A DNA stretch of 64,000 nucleotides from Liopterus haemorrhoidalis (GCA_963971575.1 OZ020616.1:24198713-24262712); one strand, 5' to 3'; positions 21,872 to 33,063 are shown, counted from the stretch's first letter. The notes: generated by a model from the letters alone, not told the origin. Translations and numbers: made by a program.

Positions 21872-24566
21872 TTAAGATAAACTAGGTATACAATTATGCA
21901 GGTAGAAGTAGACTATAAATATCTGTTTGTATAAATTACACGAAGGCGACGCTTCAATGTTTTTAAATTTGTTAAAAAAGGGTCTAATTATCATCGGTGC
22001 ATTATTAAAATGGCTAGCAAGACGAAAAAGTGGTGAATTTTGACCAAGGTTACTCCGAGCAAATGGTTGGTGAATTAAATATTTAATCCGCAGGGTACGA
22101 ATTGGCGCGTTTAGACTGATATTAGACAACAGCTCCATACAGTCAATTTTATTGACTAGTATTTTTAAAATTAAGCAGATATCAGTGCTTACTCGTCTGT
22201 CATAGAGACTCATCATGTTGAAGTAGGCGCATTGCGTTAGATACGATGTGCTGCAAATTGGATGACGTCTTACTAAATGCGAAATTAATTTCCTTTGTAA
22301 AGATTCAAGCCAGTTAGTGAATATGTGATACTGAGGATTCCATATCACGCTACAATAACTCAGGTGACTAAGCACATAGGCATTATATAATTTAATACAA
22401 GTTAAAGAGTTTTTAAATTTACTGCAAGTTCTCAACACAAAGCCTAAATTTTTATATGATTTTTTGATTATATAATTTATATGTGTGTTAAAAATTAACT
22501 TATTGTCTAAATATATTCCCAGATCTTTAATAGTTGTTACAATTTGGACTGGGTTGGCATCTAGTACATAGTTATATTTAAATACGTTACGATTTTTTGT
22601 GAAAGTTATTTGATAGCATTTGGAGTAATTCAATTCTAATTTATTTAATATGCAGTAGTAGTGAAGTCTATCAAGATCTGATTGCATTAAAATTAAGTCC
22701 TGCAATGAAGTTATTTTTCTGAAAATTTTTAAATTCTCGGCATATAGCAATATCTTTGAGTGTATGAAGCATTGTCTAATATCATTTATAAAAAATAGAA
22801 AAAATAAAAGACCTAAATGGGAGCCTTGGGGCACAGCGGAAGTGGAGAAAAAGTCTTTCGAACAGTAGCCATTTAGTGCTACCACCTGTGACCGATTACG
22901 AATATAGGAGTCGATCCAACGAATGAGGTCACCATGCACACCGATTTCAGCAAGTTTGCGAATAAGTGTATTGTGATTTAATTTATCGAAGGCTTTGCTG
23001 AAATCGGTGTAGACTGAATCGACTTGGATACGTGTCGATAACCGATAGTATAGAGATTGGTCTATAATTAATAATGTGGCTTTTATCACCAGATTTAAAA
23101 ATTGGATGTATAAAAGAGTTTTTCCAGAGGGAGGGGAACTGCCACTCAGCAGGGATTGCTTGAATAACATAGAGAGAGGAGTCACCAAGCCTGCGCAACA
23201 ATTTTTTATTAAAATTGGGGGGATACCGTCCGTGCCTGCACCTTTTTTAACATTAACTGAAAGAAGTCCATTAAACAAGTCGGACTTATCAACCAGGTCC
23301 GATACAAATGTATTATTATATATATTGTTAGTGATTAAGTCGTTATAATTAGATTTGTCGGGTACATATACTGATTGAAAATAGTCTGCGAACAAGTCAA
23401 CTATATCCTGACCAGTTGTAGCAGTGATATTATTAAATTTCATTAAAGAAGGAATTTTATTAGACTCTCCTCTTTTGCGTTTGCATGTTTCTAGTATCAT
23501 TTTGTATACGAGATTCTACAAGTGTTAAATAATTTTATAATCTTGTTCTTACTTATTAATTCTTTACATCTTGCTCTCAGTAAACTGAAAGATAGATAGT
23601 CAAGTTTATTTTTTTCAATAAGCTTTAATTGTAGAGATCGAATACCAAGAAGGAAATTTGTTATGTTTCTTTGGCTTTAAGGGCACATGCATTTTAGTCG
23701 ACTCTTTCAATATGTTATAAAACACCGCAGTCATGTGATTTATACTTAAATTTAAGAAATGACCTTCCCAGTCGGAGGATAGCAGATCTAAATTTATTGC
23801 ATCAAAATTAGCATTTTTAAAATCCAAATATTTAAGAGAATTATTAGATTTTAATGATTCATAAAAATGTACCGATTCGATTGAAATTTCAATAGGGGGA
23901 TGATGCTTATCAGAAGGGAAAAAGGAAAAGTCACTTCTATCCACATGTATACTACATGAATTATGAAATACTAAATCTAAAATTTTGTTATTAAAATTTT
24001 TGTGTGCATTGTACTGTGAGAAATTACAGAATGAAACAACATCAATCAGTTTATTGGAACGCGCATCGGTATAATTTCTTGGATATAAAATATTTTTATT
24101 AGTGGCTAGCTCCCAAGTGATGTCCGGTGCATTAAAGTCACCACATATTACAATTGGTACATCTATAATTTGACACGATATATCACACAATGAATTTAAA
24201 AAATGTTGAAAACTATCATCAACAACAGGAGGTAGGTAAACACAACATAATTGTAGTTTTTGACCTGGGAGGTCAATAGTGACCCAGACATCTTCAGCTG
24301 AAGTGCAACGCCAAATAATTTTTTCGTGAGATGTTAATTTATTTGATACAGCAATTATAACGCCACCACCATCAGACTTAGCAGATGTCTTAGAGTCCCT
24401 ATCTCTCCTATATACAGAATATTTATTGGAGAATAATTCATTATTGTTCACGCTAGGTTTCAGTAAAACATAATATATCAAAGTTATTGTTTAAGCAGCT
24501 AAGATAGAAATCATGAGTTTTGGATCTCAAACCATTAACGTTCTGATAAAATACAGAGACAGACAT
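21872..24566 (-). pseudogene. CR1-like ORF2: endonuclease and RT
   Basis: The start at 24,566 gives MSVSVFYQNVNGLRSKTHDF, the standard endonuclease opening. A frameshift near 24,465 moves to the open frame ending at 23,615, which has VICGDFNAPDITWE and FFPSDKHHPPI. RT resumes at 23,500: GAGTDGIPPILIKN, VYTDFSKAFDKLNH, AVPQGSHLGLL. The catalytic box reads YAEN where YADD is expected (near 22,735-22,746), which removes both metal-binding aspartates. About 60 residues between YRPISILS (frame-shifted, near 23,060) and the TDFSKAF block are missing. It is clearly dead. Confidence 0.88.
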
Positions 24567-24617
24567 TGATTACCGGTAGGAAGATTTGGTTTGTGAACAA
24601 TTTAAGTTTGACAAATT

Positions 24618-25576
24618 TTATAAATTTGCCACATCTCTATCGCAAGTAATAACACGAACTGGCGCTCTGTCAGTCTTGCGAACATAAATGTTACAATTGT
24701 TAATCCAAACATATTTATAACTTTTGTTTTTTGCCGCTTCACGAGTGCGTTTAAACAATAATTTGTATTCTCCAGTTAAATGTTCATTAATAAATAAATT
24801 ATTATTAATACAAGAAATATTTATGCCAGGTTTTTTGTTGGATGGATTTGCTTTAATATGTGTTTTAGCTGCTGCTAGCACCTCATCTTTGCAACGTCGG
24901 GATTTAAATTTGACAATAATATTTCTGGGTGTTTTATTCGCACTGTCAAAGTGTTGCACCCGATGAGTTACACTGATATTTTCAACAACATTCTGACCAC
25001 ATTTGAGTCTCGCAAAGATGGTAGATAAAGTGCCGTAAATATTTTCATCGCGGTCCTCCGGTACGCATTGAATTTCTAAATTGTCCAGTCTTGATCGTTG
25101 TTCAAGTTGGCCCAAACGAAGATTTTGTTTATTTAATTCGGATTTTAAGTGAACATTTTCTTGCTCAAGTAATACGATTTTTTTGCAATCTTTTTTGATG
25201 CTATCGACTGAAGATTCAAGTATGGTGACCCACTCAGCGAAAAAATTCATCGAATCTTCAATGTTAGACACTTTCCAGTTAACAATTTAACATCCGACTG
25301 TATAACAGACATCATGGACATTAGTTTGTTGAGCTGACTGGATGTAGTATCAATGTTGGCCAGGTCCTGGGATGTAGGTAAGCTACAGTGTTCAGTGGAG
25401 CGACAGGACGGGCACACCCACTGAACACCTTCGCTGGATAAAGCTATGATACCGACTGCCGAGAGTTCTGAGCAAGACTCGTGGAAATAAGCTTTGCAGG
25501 TTCCTTGACACTGAATACCAGATCTGGTTGTCACCCTATTACTGCATATATTGCAGAAATTTGATGTTGGTGCCAT
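24618..25576 (-). pseudogene. CR1-like ORF1: PHD-type finger and FP-like protein
   Basis: The first 109 codons (25,576-25,247) have a Cys/His cluster, CNICSNRVTTRSGIQCQG with CKAYFHESCSEL and WVCPSC, spaced like a PHD finger. A frameshift at about 25,260 leads to a coiled-coil stretch (LEQENVHLKSELNKQNLRLG) and then a Baculo_FP-like core (VTHRVQHF, then NIIVKFKSRRCKDEVL). This ORF1 type is common in insect non-LTR elements and acts as an RNA chaperone. Apart from the frameshift it is complete. Confidence 0.8.
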
Positions 25577-25579
25577 CTT

Positions 25580-25939
25580 GATAACAATAAAATTTAATAT
25601 AGTCTAATAAATTTATAACCATATGTAATTAAAAAAGTATTAAAATGTTAAATTAAAAAATATAAATATAACTCGAACACTGTTTTATTGACGTGGTAGG
25701 AATAGATGCACACTAGTACAGCTAACAGGCGGAACTATAAGCCGGAGCGATAAGACAGGTGATAAGTTATGTATGTCTGTGCAGGTACCCTAAGTACAGG
25801 GGTCAAAGGTCAATTTTTGGACTGGTTGACAAGAGTATGTTGTTAATAAAACAAATATATTTATATTATTATTGCTAATATGCACAAACTTATAACAAAC
25901 ACCAAAAACTGACACAGATTGACACCAAAAACTGACAAC
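25580..25939. other. No gene recognised
   Basis: Probable 5' UTR of the minus-strand CR1-like element, followed by the junction with the Jockey-type 3' fragment. A short direct repeat with GACACCAAAAACTGACA occurs near 25,920. Confidence 0.4.
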
Positions 25940-26950
25940 CACCAGCAAGAGAACATCTACCTACAGTCTACAAAGCAGCAGTTGAGCGAGTAAACGAAGA
26001 ATATTTGCGTACAATTCAAAAAGAATTTCTACACTCATAGTGTACCATCGTTAAAAAAAGAATTTCTGCACTCACATTAACATTTGCAAGTAACGCTGAC
26101 GCCTTCAGCGGGACTTGTAACTGTTATTGTCTTCGCTCACGTATACACAGCGCGCTGACCGTCTTTGGCGTGTCTGTGTCCCGTCCGCTGACGATTCGCC
26201 GTCGTTCGTCATCTTCACGTCACGTCCACGTCCGTCATCGCCACGTCACATCCGTCATAGTCAAGCCACGTCTACGTCCGTAGCCGTCTTGCCTGCCGCC
26301 GTCCCGTTCGTACCCCGGCTACGAACGCACGGCCGCCGTCGCATTCTGAAGCCGACTTCACCGCCGATACCTGTCGTCGCCCGTTCTGTAACGTTGCTAC
26401 AGACCGCTACGACCCGGATACCATCGTCGAGAAGGCTTAGCGTGCCCTTTGTACCGCTGTCACCTTTGACGGTCACCACTCCAAACTCTGCGGTCACCAC
26501 TCCAACGTTAGACCGTTCACCAGTCGCTCCAGCTACTCCTGGTGTAACTAAGAAAAACCGAAGATTAAGACGCCGCCTTTCCAAACTGTTCGGCTCTGCT
26601 TCGCCGCCTTAAACCCGGCGTGGAACGACACTGTCACGCGACGAACGCCGATTAACGAATAGACCCGTCTTTTTCCTTTCTCTTCCTTCCTTTTGTTGTT
26701 TATTATTGTTTATTATTCATTGCTATTTTTATCTGTTATTACTGTTATTTCACATCTTTCTTTAATTGTCAATAAATCTGTTACATCCAAACTGTCCGCT
26801 TATTATTTTCAAACCCTGGGGAACCAAGTTTTATCTTTCAGGGCGTCTAGAGACGACGTGCATAGTTCTACCTCGCCGCAACGCTAGCCGTGGCCGGTAG
26901 TAGTGGTCACTCCCCTAGGGCTCAACCCCCTTGGCAGAGTCAATCCCGCA
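25940..26950 (+). mobile_element. 5'-truncated Jockey-type copy, 3' end only
   Basis: Aligns with the 3' end of the Jockey element at 60.7-61.95 kb: shared blocks include the segment with CGTATACACAGCGCGCTGACC, the terminal ORF end, and the last 130 bases ending AGTCAATCCCGCAAC. It lacks about 230 bases present in the other copy (61,190-61,420). It ends exactly at an (AC)n run. The two copies are clearly diverged, so they are subfamily members and not a recent duplication. Confidence 0.85.
26121..26612 (+). CDS. Jockey-type 3' open frame (possible ORF3)
   Basis: An open frame of about 160 codons in the 3' region, starting after a TAA at 26,118 and lacking any ATG (first codon usable at 26,127 is TTG). 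It is rich in Arg, Pro, Ser and Thr and ends KKNRRLRRRLSKLFGSASPP. The other copy (61,054-61,617) ends in the same way with KKNRRLRRRLFKLFGSSSPP. Over the last 23 codons the two copies differ at 14 codons, 10 of them synonymous, which suggests protein-level constraint. The upstream half does not show this pattern. It may be a C-terminal exon, a basic RNA- or DNA-binding peptide, or a chance frame. Confidence 0.4.
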   Translation: MLLSSLTYTQRADRLWRVCVPSADDSPSFVIFTSRPRPSSPRHIRHSQATSTSVAVLPAAVPFVPRLRTHGRRRILKPTSPPIPVVARSVTLLQTATTRIPSSRRLSVPFVPLSPLTVTTPNSAVTTPTLDRSPVAPATPGVTKKNRRLRRRLSKLFGSASPP

Positions 26951-26991
26951 ACACACACACACACTTGCGCACGCACGCACACACGCACGAA

Positions 26992-27040
<49 letters not shown>

Positions 27041-27060
27041 GTATGTATGTATGTATGTTT
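26951..27060. repeat. (AC)n / (GCAC)n / (ATGT)n microsatellite
   Basis: Simple repeat between the Jockey-type 3' end and a truncated Gypsy LTR. Open frames across it are Thr/His or Cys/Val repeats only. Confidence 0.95.
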
Positions 27061-27255
27061 GTCACTCTTATAATGTAAGAAAACATCTGATCTCTCTATC
27101 AAATTCTACGTGTTTTATAAAAACCAATTAGTGTAATGAGCCGTCATCATTATCGTTAATGAGTCGTCATCATTAGTGGGTCCAGATTAAGGATTGCATC
27201 TAGATAACATTTTATGGTGACGTAACAGGGCTTCGTGGAAGGATAGATGCTAACA
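27061..27255 (-). repeat. Truncated 3' LTR of minus Gypsy-type element
   Basis: Matches 30,840-31,007 and the inverted copy at 32,757-32,950, including AATGAGCCGTCATCATTATC and the terminal GATGCTAACA. The part beyond the CACTCTT block is missing and replaced by (ATGT)n. Confidence 0.8.
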
Positions 27256-27435
27256 CGGCCGTCCTGCTCCTGGCGTGTCCTCGCGTCCTTTCTGTAGACG
27301 AATATCTGGTAAATGATGATGCGGTAGATGACATCAGGGGATGATCATGTAGGCCTTAGAATAGTTTGAAACAGTCTTCAAAAAGATTTAAGGAAAAAGA
27401 AAAGATTTAAGGTACGATATCATTGACCTTTTAAG

Positions 27436-27590
27436 GTCCCTGACCATTTAAGATCCTTGATCATTTAAGATCCACACCATTGACCATTTAAGATCCACAC
27501 CGTTGACCATTTAAGATCCACACCATTGACCATTTAAGATCCATACCATTGACCATTTAAGATCCACACCATTGACCATTTAAGAACTAC
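27436..27590. repeat. Tandem repeat, about 24 bp, six copies
   Basis: The unit is CATTTAAGATCCACACCATTGAC-like, repeated about six times. The inverted copy near 32,490-32,580 has fewer units, so copy number differs between the two arms. It lies in the 3' non-coding region just inside the LTR. Confidence 0.85.
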
Positions 27591-28010
27591 ATTCTCACTA
27601 CATACAGACCATGGTCTTAACCTACAGAGATGATACCTGACCGTTGAACTGCTCTTAACTGGCAGAGACGGTTCTTTATCGTTCAACTGGCAGAGACGAT
27701 CCCTGACCATTCAACTGCTCTCAACTGGCAGGTTGGTCCCTGATTGTTCAACTGCCCTCAACACGACCAGTGTGTCTTGCGGTACTCGACAAGCTATCAA
27801 TTCTCAACTCAACTATCCATCAGTTTATTTCATTACAGATTGTCTACAGTACCCAACAAGCTCAGTGACTGTCGCTTCTTCATACTCAGTGCCTTCACAA
27901 AGCAAAAACGACCAGTGTGTCTTGCGGTACTCAACAAGCTCAGTGACTGTCGCTGCTTCATACTCAGTGCCTTATTATTTTATCAAAGCAATAAAATGTC
28001 TCTTACCATT

Positions 28011-28235
28011 CTAGTTATTCTCAACATAATCAGTTACCTTCGTGCGGTTTAAGCGCTTCAATAAATAGCGATCGTTCGCCCTTCCACTCAAAACTTCATA
28101 AGGCCCTAGAAATTTGGCCCTCAACTTGCCGCTACCGGTCATTTGTATGTCTTCTACTACTTTTTCTCCAGTTTCATAACGGATAGTTTCCGCTCTCGAA
28201 GCGTCGCCTGGACACAGCCGTCGGAATCGGCACAA
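28011..28235 (-). pseudogene. Gypsy integrase C-terminal remnant A
   Basis: A 74-codon frame with KLRAKFLGPYEVLSGRANDR and YLLKRLNR, the SH3-like C-terminal domain of Gypsy integrases. It is the piece closest to the 3' LTR of the minus element and probably belongs to it. No core domain is attached. Confidence 0.7.
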
Positions 28236-28522
28236 CCGTAAAACTTCACCATCTGTCTGATGTCGGAGCGTTGCTCGATGTCATCTCCTAGTCTTTTCCA
28301 GGAACATGGTCTGCAGAACTCGAATTCTGTAAAAAGTCTGAGGGCTGTAGTTCTAAAAATAAAACGATTAATGTTGAAAAATCTCCTCCTCGCTGTGCCA
28401 GCTCTGGCCGTAAGAGATCAACTATTAGACCAGTTTCTACTTTATCTTCCCAAAAACTGACTAATCTGCCAGTGATAATCCAACCACCCTAAAAAGACAA
28501 AATACAACTGATCAACTAATAC

Positions 28523-29012
28523 TTAGCATTGAAAGTTAACTGACTCATCAGATTCCAACATCTCGATGAGGTATTTCATATCACAGCTCACCACCCAACT
28601 GGCAGGCCACCGTTTTAATAGTTCCTTTGGAGCCTTACTGATGATCTTCGCACCAACTTTCATCAACTCGTATCGACCTTTATCTAAGCATTTAAGTACT
28701 TCATAGGGACCCAAAAACTCGTAATCTGTTTTTACTGATGTGCATTTTGGAATCCCTATGTATCAGCACAAAATTTCCGAGCGAAAATTGTAAAGTATGT
28801 CGCCTTTTTCGGTTAGCGTTTTCAAAGCCACGATTATCTCTCATTGTTCTCTCAACTCTTTCGCGATCAAGTTGTCGATTCCGTAATGGTGTTAAATCCT
28901 CCGACAAATCCCGCAAAAGGGCTTGAATCAAAGGGCTGGAATTATCTACTCCCAGGAGCAGTTGCAAAGGTGTCGTACCAGTGTTTTTTTTGTATTGTGA
29001 TTTCAAGACCAA
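28523..29012 (-). pseudogene. Gypsy integrase C-terminal remnant B
   Basis: Two frames: 29,012-28,701 has NTGTTPLQLLLGVDNSSP, the end of the integrase core, then a basic stretch and LQFSLGNFVLIHRDSK; 28,714-28,523 continues with MGPYEVLKCLDKGRYELMKV. Together they match the same region as remnant A but are a diverged second copy, so two related Gypsy tails stand in tandem. Their order suggests a nested or duplicated insertion. Confidence 0.7.
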
Positions 29013-29055
29013 CTAAATTTTCTATATATCGCTCGACCATACTGACATTTTTTTT

Positions 29056-29680
29056 ACTTGCCCGACCTTAATATATAAGGGGCAAGTATTGTAATCGCGA
29101 AAATATTCGATGTCGAGATTTTGACTGATGACCACGTTTCATGGTCCAGGGACTCCAAAAAACCTATTTTCGAAGTGCCGTCCGTAGGTGTGTGTTTGTG
29201 TGTCTGTATCGTGTATACACGATAACTCAAGAACGGTTCAACTTAGAGAATTCGTTCTAGTACTAAAAAATTCTCCTATTAAATGGGAAGAACCCTATTT
29301 TTTTTTATGAAGATCGGTTGACTAGAAATGGGAGTTTACTCGTGTCGATTTTAAGATTTTTGCGAATATTTAGCAACAGAAAAATATTTCGAAAAAATTT
29401 ATTGAACAAAAGTTACTATAAATGCAATAACTTTTATTTGAGACGTTTTTTGATAAAACAAAAAATTTCGAATTTTTTTTGTAAAATTGTTTAAAATTTT
29501 TCCAAGTCTCAATTTTTTCCTACTTATATGTAACGTTTCCATGGTTATGATAATTAATTCGTAACTAGTAAACCAAGCCAAAAATTTGTATAGAACATAA
29601 TTTGATGTATTTTTGAAGATTTATATAAATATTAAAAAAAAAAGTTTAATTAAAATTTATTTTTTTATGGGAGGGCAAGT
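29056..29680. mobile_element. MITE-like repeat, ACTTGCCC...GGGCAAGT ends
   Basis: A 625-base non-coding block bounded by ACTTGCCCGACC and GGAGGGCAAGT, short inverted ends. Inside are ACTGATGACCACGTTTCATG, GTGTGTTTGTGTGTCTGTA and AACTCAAGAACGGTTCAACT. It has no coding capacity. It looks like a dispersed non-autonomous element, though I cannot place its family. Confidence 0.5.
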
Positions 29681-29699
29681 CTAGCATAGGTTTCCCTTC

Positions 29700-30772
29700 G
29701 CCACTGGTTTTATTTCTCTTCAGATCATTTCATTTTCTAGTTCAGGTAAACTGCGACTTTATCTGTTATCAAGCGCATTGTCAAAACAAGTAAAATTAAG
29801 TAGAATACTACGGTTCCCACTATTTTAGTCTTTGTTAGAGTTCTCAAAGGAGCAAAGAACAACTTTAGTGAATTTATCTCCTGGCACTAAAACCTGCAAT
29901 AACTGTATCTAAGGATCTGCGCAAGCAATGTGCATTAATTTTAAAATCTCTCTCTCTTTCTATTGGAATTTTCATCAAATGTTTATCAGTAGTACAGACT
30001 TAAGGCCAAGACTTATTTGATACCTTACAAGACATCTTTGACACCTTTCGTCTGCCTATATTTGACTGTGTATCCACAACTATCACATCAGTTACAGACT
30101 CAACTTAGCACTCCTGTATGTTGAACCTGGAGGAACTAAAAATTTTACATTCATTAGATTTAAAACATTTTTTTTAAAATTTGTAACTCTGTAAAAGCTA
30201 GTTCCCTGAAATTTCAAAATCTTTTCTTTTTAGCATACTCACAATAGTAATAAAATTCTTTGAATTACCTTATTAAGTCTTTATCCAAAATTCATTCTAG
30301 AACATTTCAACTTCTACGCATCACTGTCAACAAACTACTCAGTCAATTCATAAGCTGCCACCGATTTCACAATAACAAATGTCAAATTTTACGAATATAG
30401 CAATGACACATTTCAATCTTGCCATCTAGTGGTCGTATGTAAAAACATAAAAGGTAACTTTCGTATTTCGCATTTCTAATATCAGTGATCTGCCGTTTGT
30501 CATTCTGAATGCAAATTTCAATTCTTATCAAAGTTTAAACTCAATCATCAGAACTTAGATTTCTAAACTCAAAACTCACATATCAAAATGGGATATCTTA
30601 AGTCTTAAAACTCTAATACAAATTTCAAATAATTGATCTCTTAACTCAAATCGCATAAACAAAACACTGCAAAATTGCAACAAAGCAAGATCCCAATAAA
30701 ATAACAAAATATTATTAAGACGTGCATGATTCCCATTCACAAGCAGAAACGTTGACGCGATCCCACTTCTGA
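29700..30772. other. Gypsy-type 5' internal region, no readable gene
   Basis: Between the MITE-like block and the minus 5' LTR. The bases next to the LTR match 31,223-31,300 in inverted orientation (CAGAAACGTT and TCCCATTCACAAGC), so this is the shared leader of the two elements. No gag or protease is readable with confidence. Confidence 0.5.
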
Positions 30773-31007
30773 TGTAAACAAACAAGGGATTTATTGTTTA
30801 AATAAAACTCAAGTTGTTCACAGACTATTTTATTCTAGGTATTCACTCTTACAACGTAAGAAAACATCTGATCTCTCTATCAAATTCTACGTGTGTTTTA
30901 TAAAAACCAATTAGTGTAATGAGCCGTCATCATTATCGTTAATGATTGCATCTAGATAACATTTTATGGTGACGTAACAGGGCTTCGTGGAAGGCTAGAT
31001 GCTAACA
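30773..31007 (-). repeat. 5' LTR of minus Gypsy-type element
   Basis: 235 bases with TG...CA ends. Compared with the LTR at 32,757-33,022 it lacks about 25 bases near the CATCCGTAATCGGGACCC block. It ends at a short (AT)n run which joins the second element. Confidence 0.8.
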
Positions 31008-31021
31008 TATATATATATATA

Positions 31022-33012
31022 TCCGTAATCGGGACCCACTAATGATGAGGACTCATTAACGATAACGATGACGGCTCATTACACTAATTGGTTTTTATAA
31101 AACACACATAGAATTTGATAGAGAGATCAGATGTTTTCTTACGTTGTAAGAGCGAGTGCCAAAAATAAATCAGTTTGTGAACGATATCGAGTTTTGTTTA
31201 AATCAATCCTTTGTTCCTTTTTACATCAGAAGTGGGATCGAGTCGACGTTTCTGCTTGTGAATGGGATTCATGCACGTCTTAATAATATTTTGTTCTTTT
31301 ATTGGGGATCTTGCTTTGTTGCATTTTTACAGTGTTTTGTTTAAATTATGAATTTGATGAAAGTGACAAATAGTGATGTGACAAATTATATTACCTGTCT
31401 GCGTTGTTTCGGATATTATTGAATTTAAGTTTGTGTGCTTGAACAGTTACGAAAGTTAATTATGCAATTTTGTTCATGAAAAACTTATTTAATCAATTTG
31501 CGAAGGCGAACGTTCGAAAACGTTTCTGGTTGTGAATGGGAAAAATGGAACAAATGGGTATGAAAATATTGTTTGTCTAAGATAGTAGTTTGAAAGTGAA
31601 AAACGCAAGTGATACGTTTTAATTATTGCAAATAATAAGTGATTATGGTGGAACACATTGGTGGAACTTCCACCGTGGAAGGAAAACGAAACGTTTGAAA
31701 ACGTTTTCCGACGTTTTCAGATGAAACACTTTTGCAGGCTATAATTTTTCAGGTGTTATTCGTGGTATCAAACTAGTTACGTCTGGTAAAACTATTTCCT
31801 AATAGAATTTATACTTAGCGATTGACAACAGATTTAGGTGTATTTAAGACGAAGTAGCAAAATATTGAAGAAAATTATCAAAATGGACAAGCGTTGTTTT
31901 ATTTAGGGACAGACAACTTACATGCAGGAAAATCTAGATGATGAATAAAATGGTTCCAGTAATGAAGTAGAAATACAAAAAAATTGTCAGAAGGAACGAG
32001 CGGTGTTCTGTTTATGGACAAATTGTATGAAGGTAATGGTTAGAACATAACTAGAATGGTAAGAGACATATTATTGCTTTGACAAAATGATAAGGTACTG
32101 AGTATGAAGCAGCGACAGTCACTGAGCTTGTTGAGTACCGCAAGACACACTGGTCGTTTTTGCTTTGTGAAGGCACCGAGTATAAAGAAGCGACAGTCAC
32201 TGAGCTTGTTGGGTACTGTAGACAATCTGTAATTAAATAAATGGATAGTTGAGTTGAGAGTTGATAGCTTGTCGAGTACCGCAAGACACACTGGTCGTGT
32301 TGAGGGCAGTTGAACGATCAGGGACCGTCTCTGCTAGTTGAGAGCAGTTGAACGGTCAGGGATCGTCTCTGCCAGCTGAACGATAAGGGACCGTCTCTGC
32401 CAGTTAAGAGCAGTTGAACGGTCAGGTATCGTTTATTTAGGTTAAGACCATGGTCTGTATGTAGTGAGAATGAGGGCCCTCGAATATGGTGTGGATCTTA
32501 AATGGTCAATGGTGTGGATCTTAAATGGTCAATAGTGTGGATCTTAAATGATCAGGGATCTTAAATGGTCAGGGACCTTAAAAGGTCAATGATATTGGAC
32601 CTTAAATCTTTTCTTTTTCCTTAAATCTTTTTGAAGATTGTTTCAGACTATTCTAAGGCCTACATGATCATCCCCTGATATCATCTACCACATCATCATT
32701 TATCAGATATTCGTCTACAGAAAGGACGTGAGGACACGCCAGGAGTAGGACGGCCGTGTTAGCATCTAGCCTTCCACGAAACCCTGTTACGTCACCATAA
32801 AATGTTATCTAGATGCCATCCGTAATCGGGACCCACTAATGATGAGGACTCATTAACGATAACGATGACGGCTCATTACACTAATTGGTTTTTATAAAAC
32901 ACACATAGAATTTGATAGAGAGATCAGATGTTTTCTTACGTTGTAAGAGTGAATACTTAGAATAAAATAGTCTGTGAACAAGTTGAGTTTTATTTAAACA
33001 ATAGATCCCTTA

Positions 33013-33022
<10 letters not shown>
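31022..33022 (+). mobile_element. Internally deleted Gypsy-type element (plus)
   Basis: A plus-strand relative of the element at 27-31 kb, with a partial 5' LTR (about 31,022-31,220), a leader with ACATCAGAAGTGGGATCGAG, roughly 800 bases of unrecognised sequence, a 3' region (32,045-32,756) and a complete 266-base LTR (32,757-33,022, TGTTAGCATC...TTGTTTACA). It has no coding capacity. Its 3' half is the inverted counterpart of 27,061-28,010. Confidence 0.72.

Positions 33023-33063
<41 letters not shown>
33022..33063. repeat. (AT)n microsatellite
   Basis: A pure AT dinucleotide run directly after the Gypsy LTR end, probably the insertion target. Confidence 0.95.

Larger units (their letters stand above)
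21661..25930 (-). mobile_element. CR1-like non-LTR retrotransposon, near full length, inactive
   Basis: A minus-strand element with 5' region, ORF1, ORF2 and a 3' end next to an (ATTT)n run at 21,661-21,686, which reads (AAAT)n as a tail in the element's own direction. ORF1 has a PHD-type finger and an FP-like core, and ORF2 has endonuclease and RT without RNase H. That suggests the CR1/Jockey assemblage. About 350 bases upstream of ORF1 show no coding potential and may be 5' UTR. Confidence 0.78.
27061..31007 (-). mobile_element. Gypsy-type LTR element (minus), decayed
   Basis: LTRs at 30,773-31,007 (5', with TG...CA ends as TGTAAACA...GCTAACA on the plus strand) and 27,061-27,255 (3', truncated by the microsatellite). 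Inside are two integrase C-terminal remnants and a MITE-like insertion. Its 5' leader has CAGAAGTGGGAT next to the LTR, a common primer-site region of Gypsy elements. Gag and most of pol are not recognisable. It lies head to head with a related element at 31,022-33,022. Confidence 0.72.

Noticed and set aside
26884..27131. Three overlapping open frames with Thr/His, Cys/Val and Ala/Arg runs
   Set aside because: Translations of the (AC)n and (GCAC)n microsatellite.
27733..28052. Overlapping plus-strand frames near 27.7-28.05 kb and similar minus frames near 32.04-32.29 kb
   Set aside because: They fall in the repeated non-coding 3' region of the Gypsy-type elements and contain duplicated segments; no domain is recognisable.
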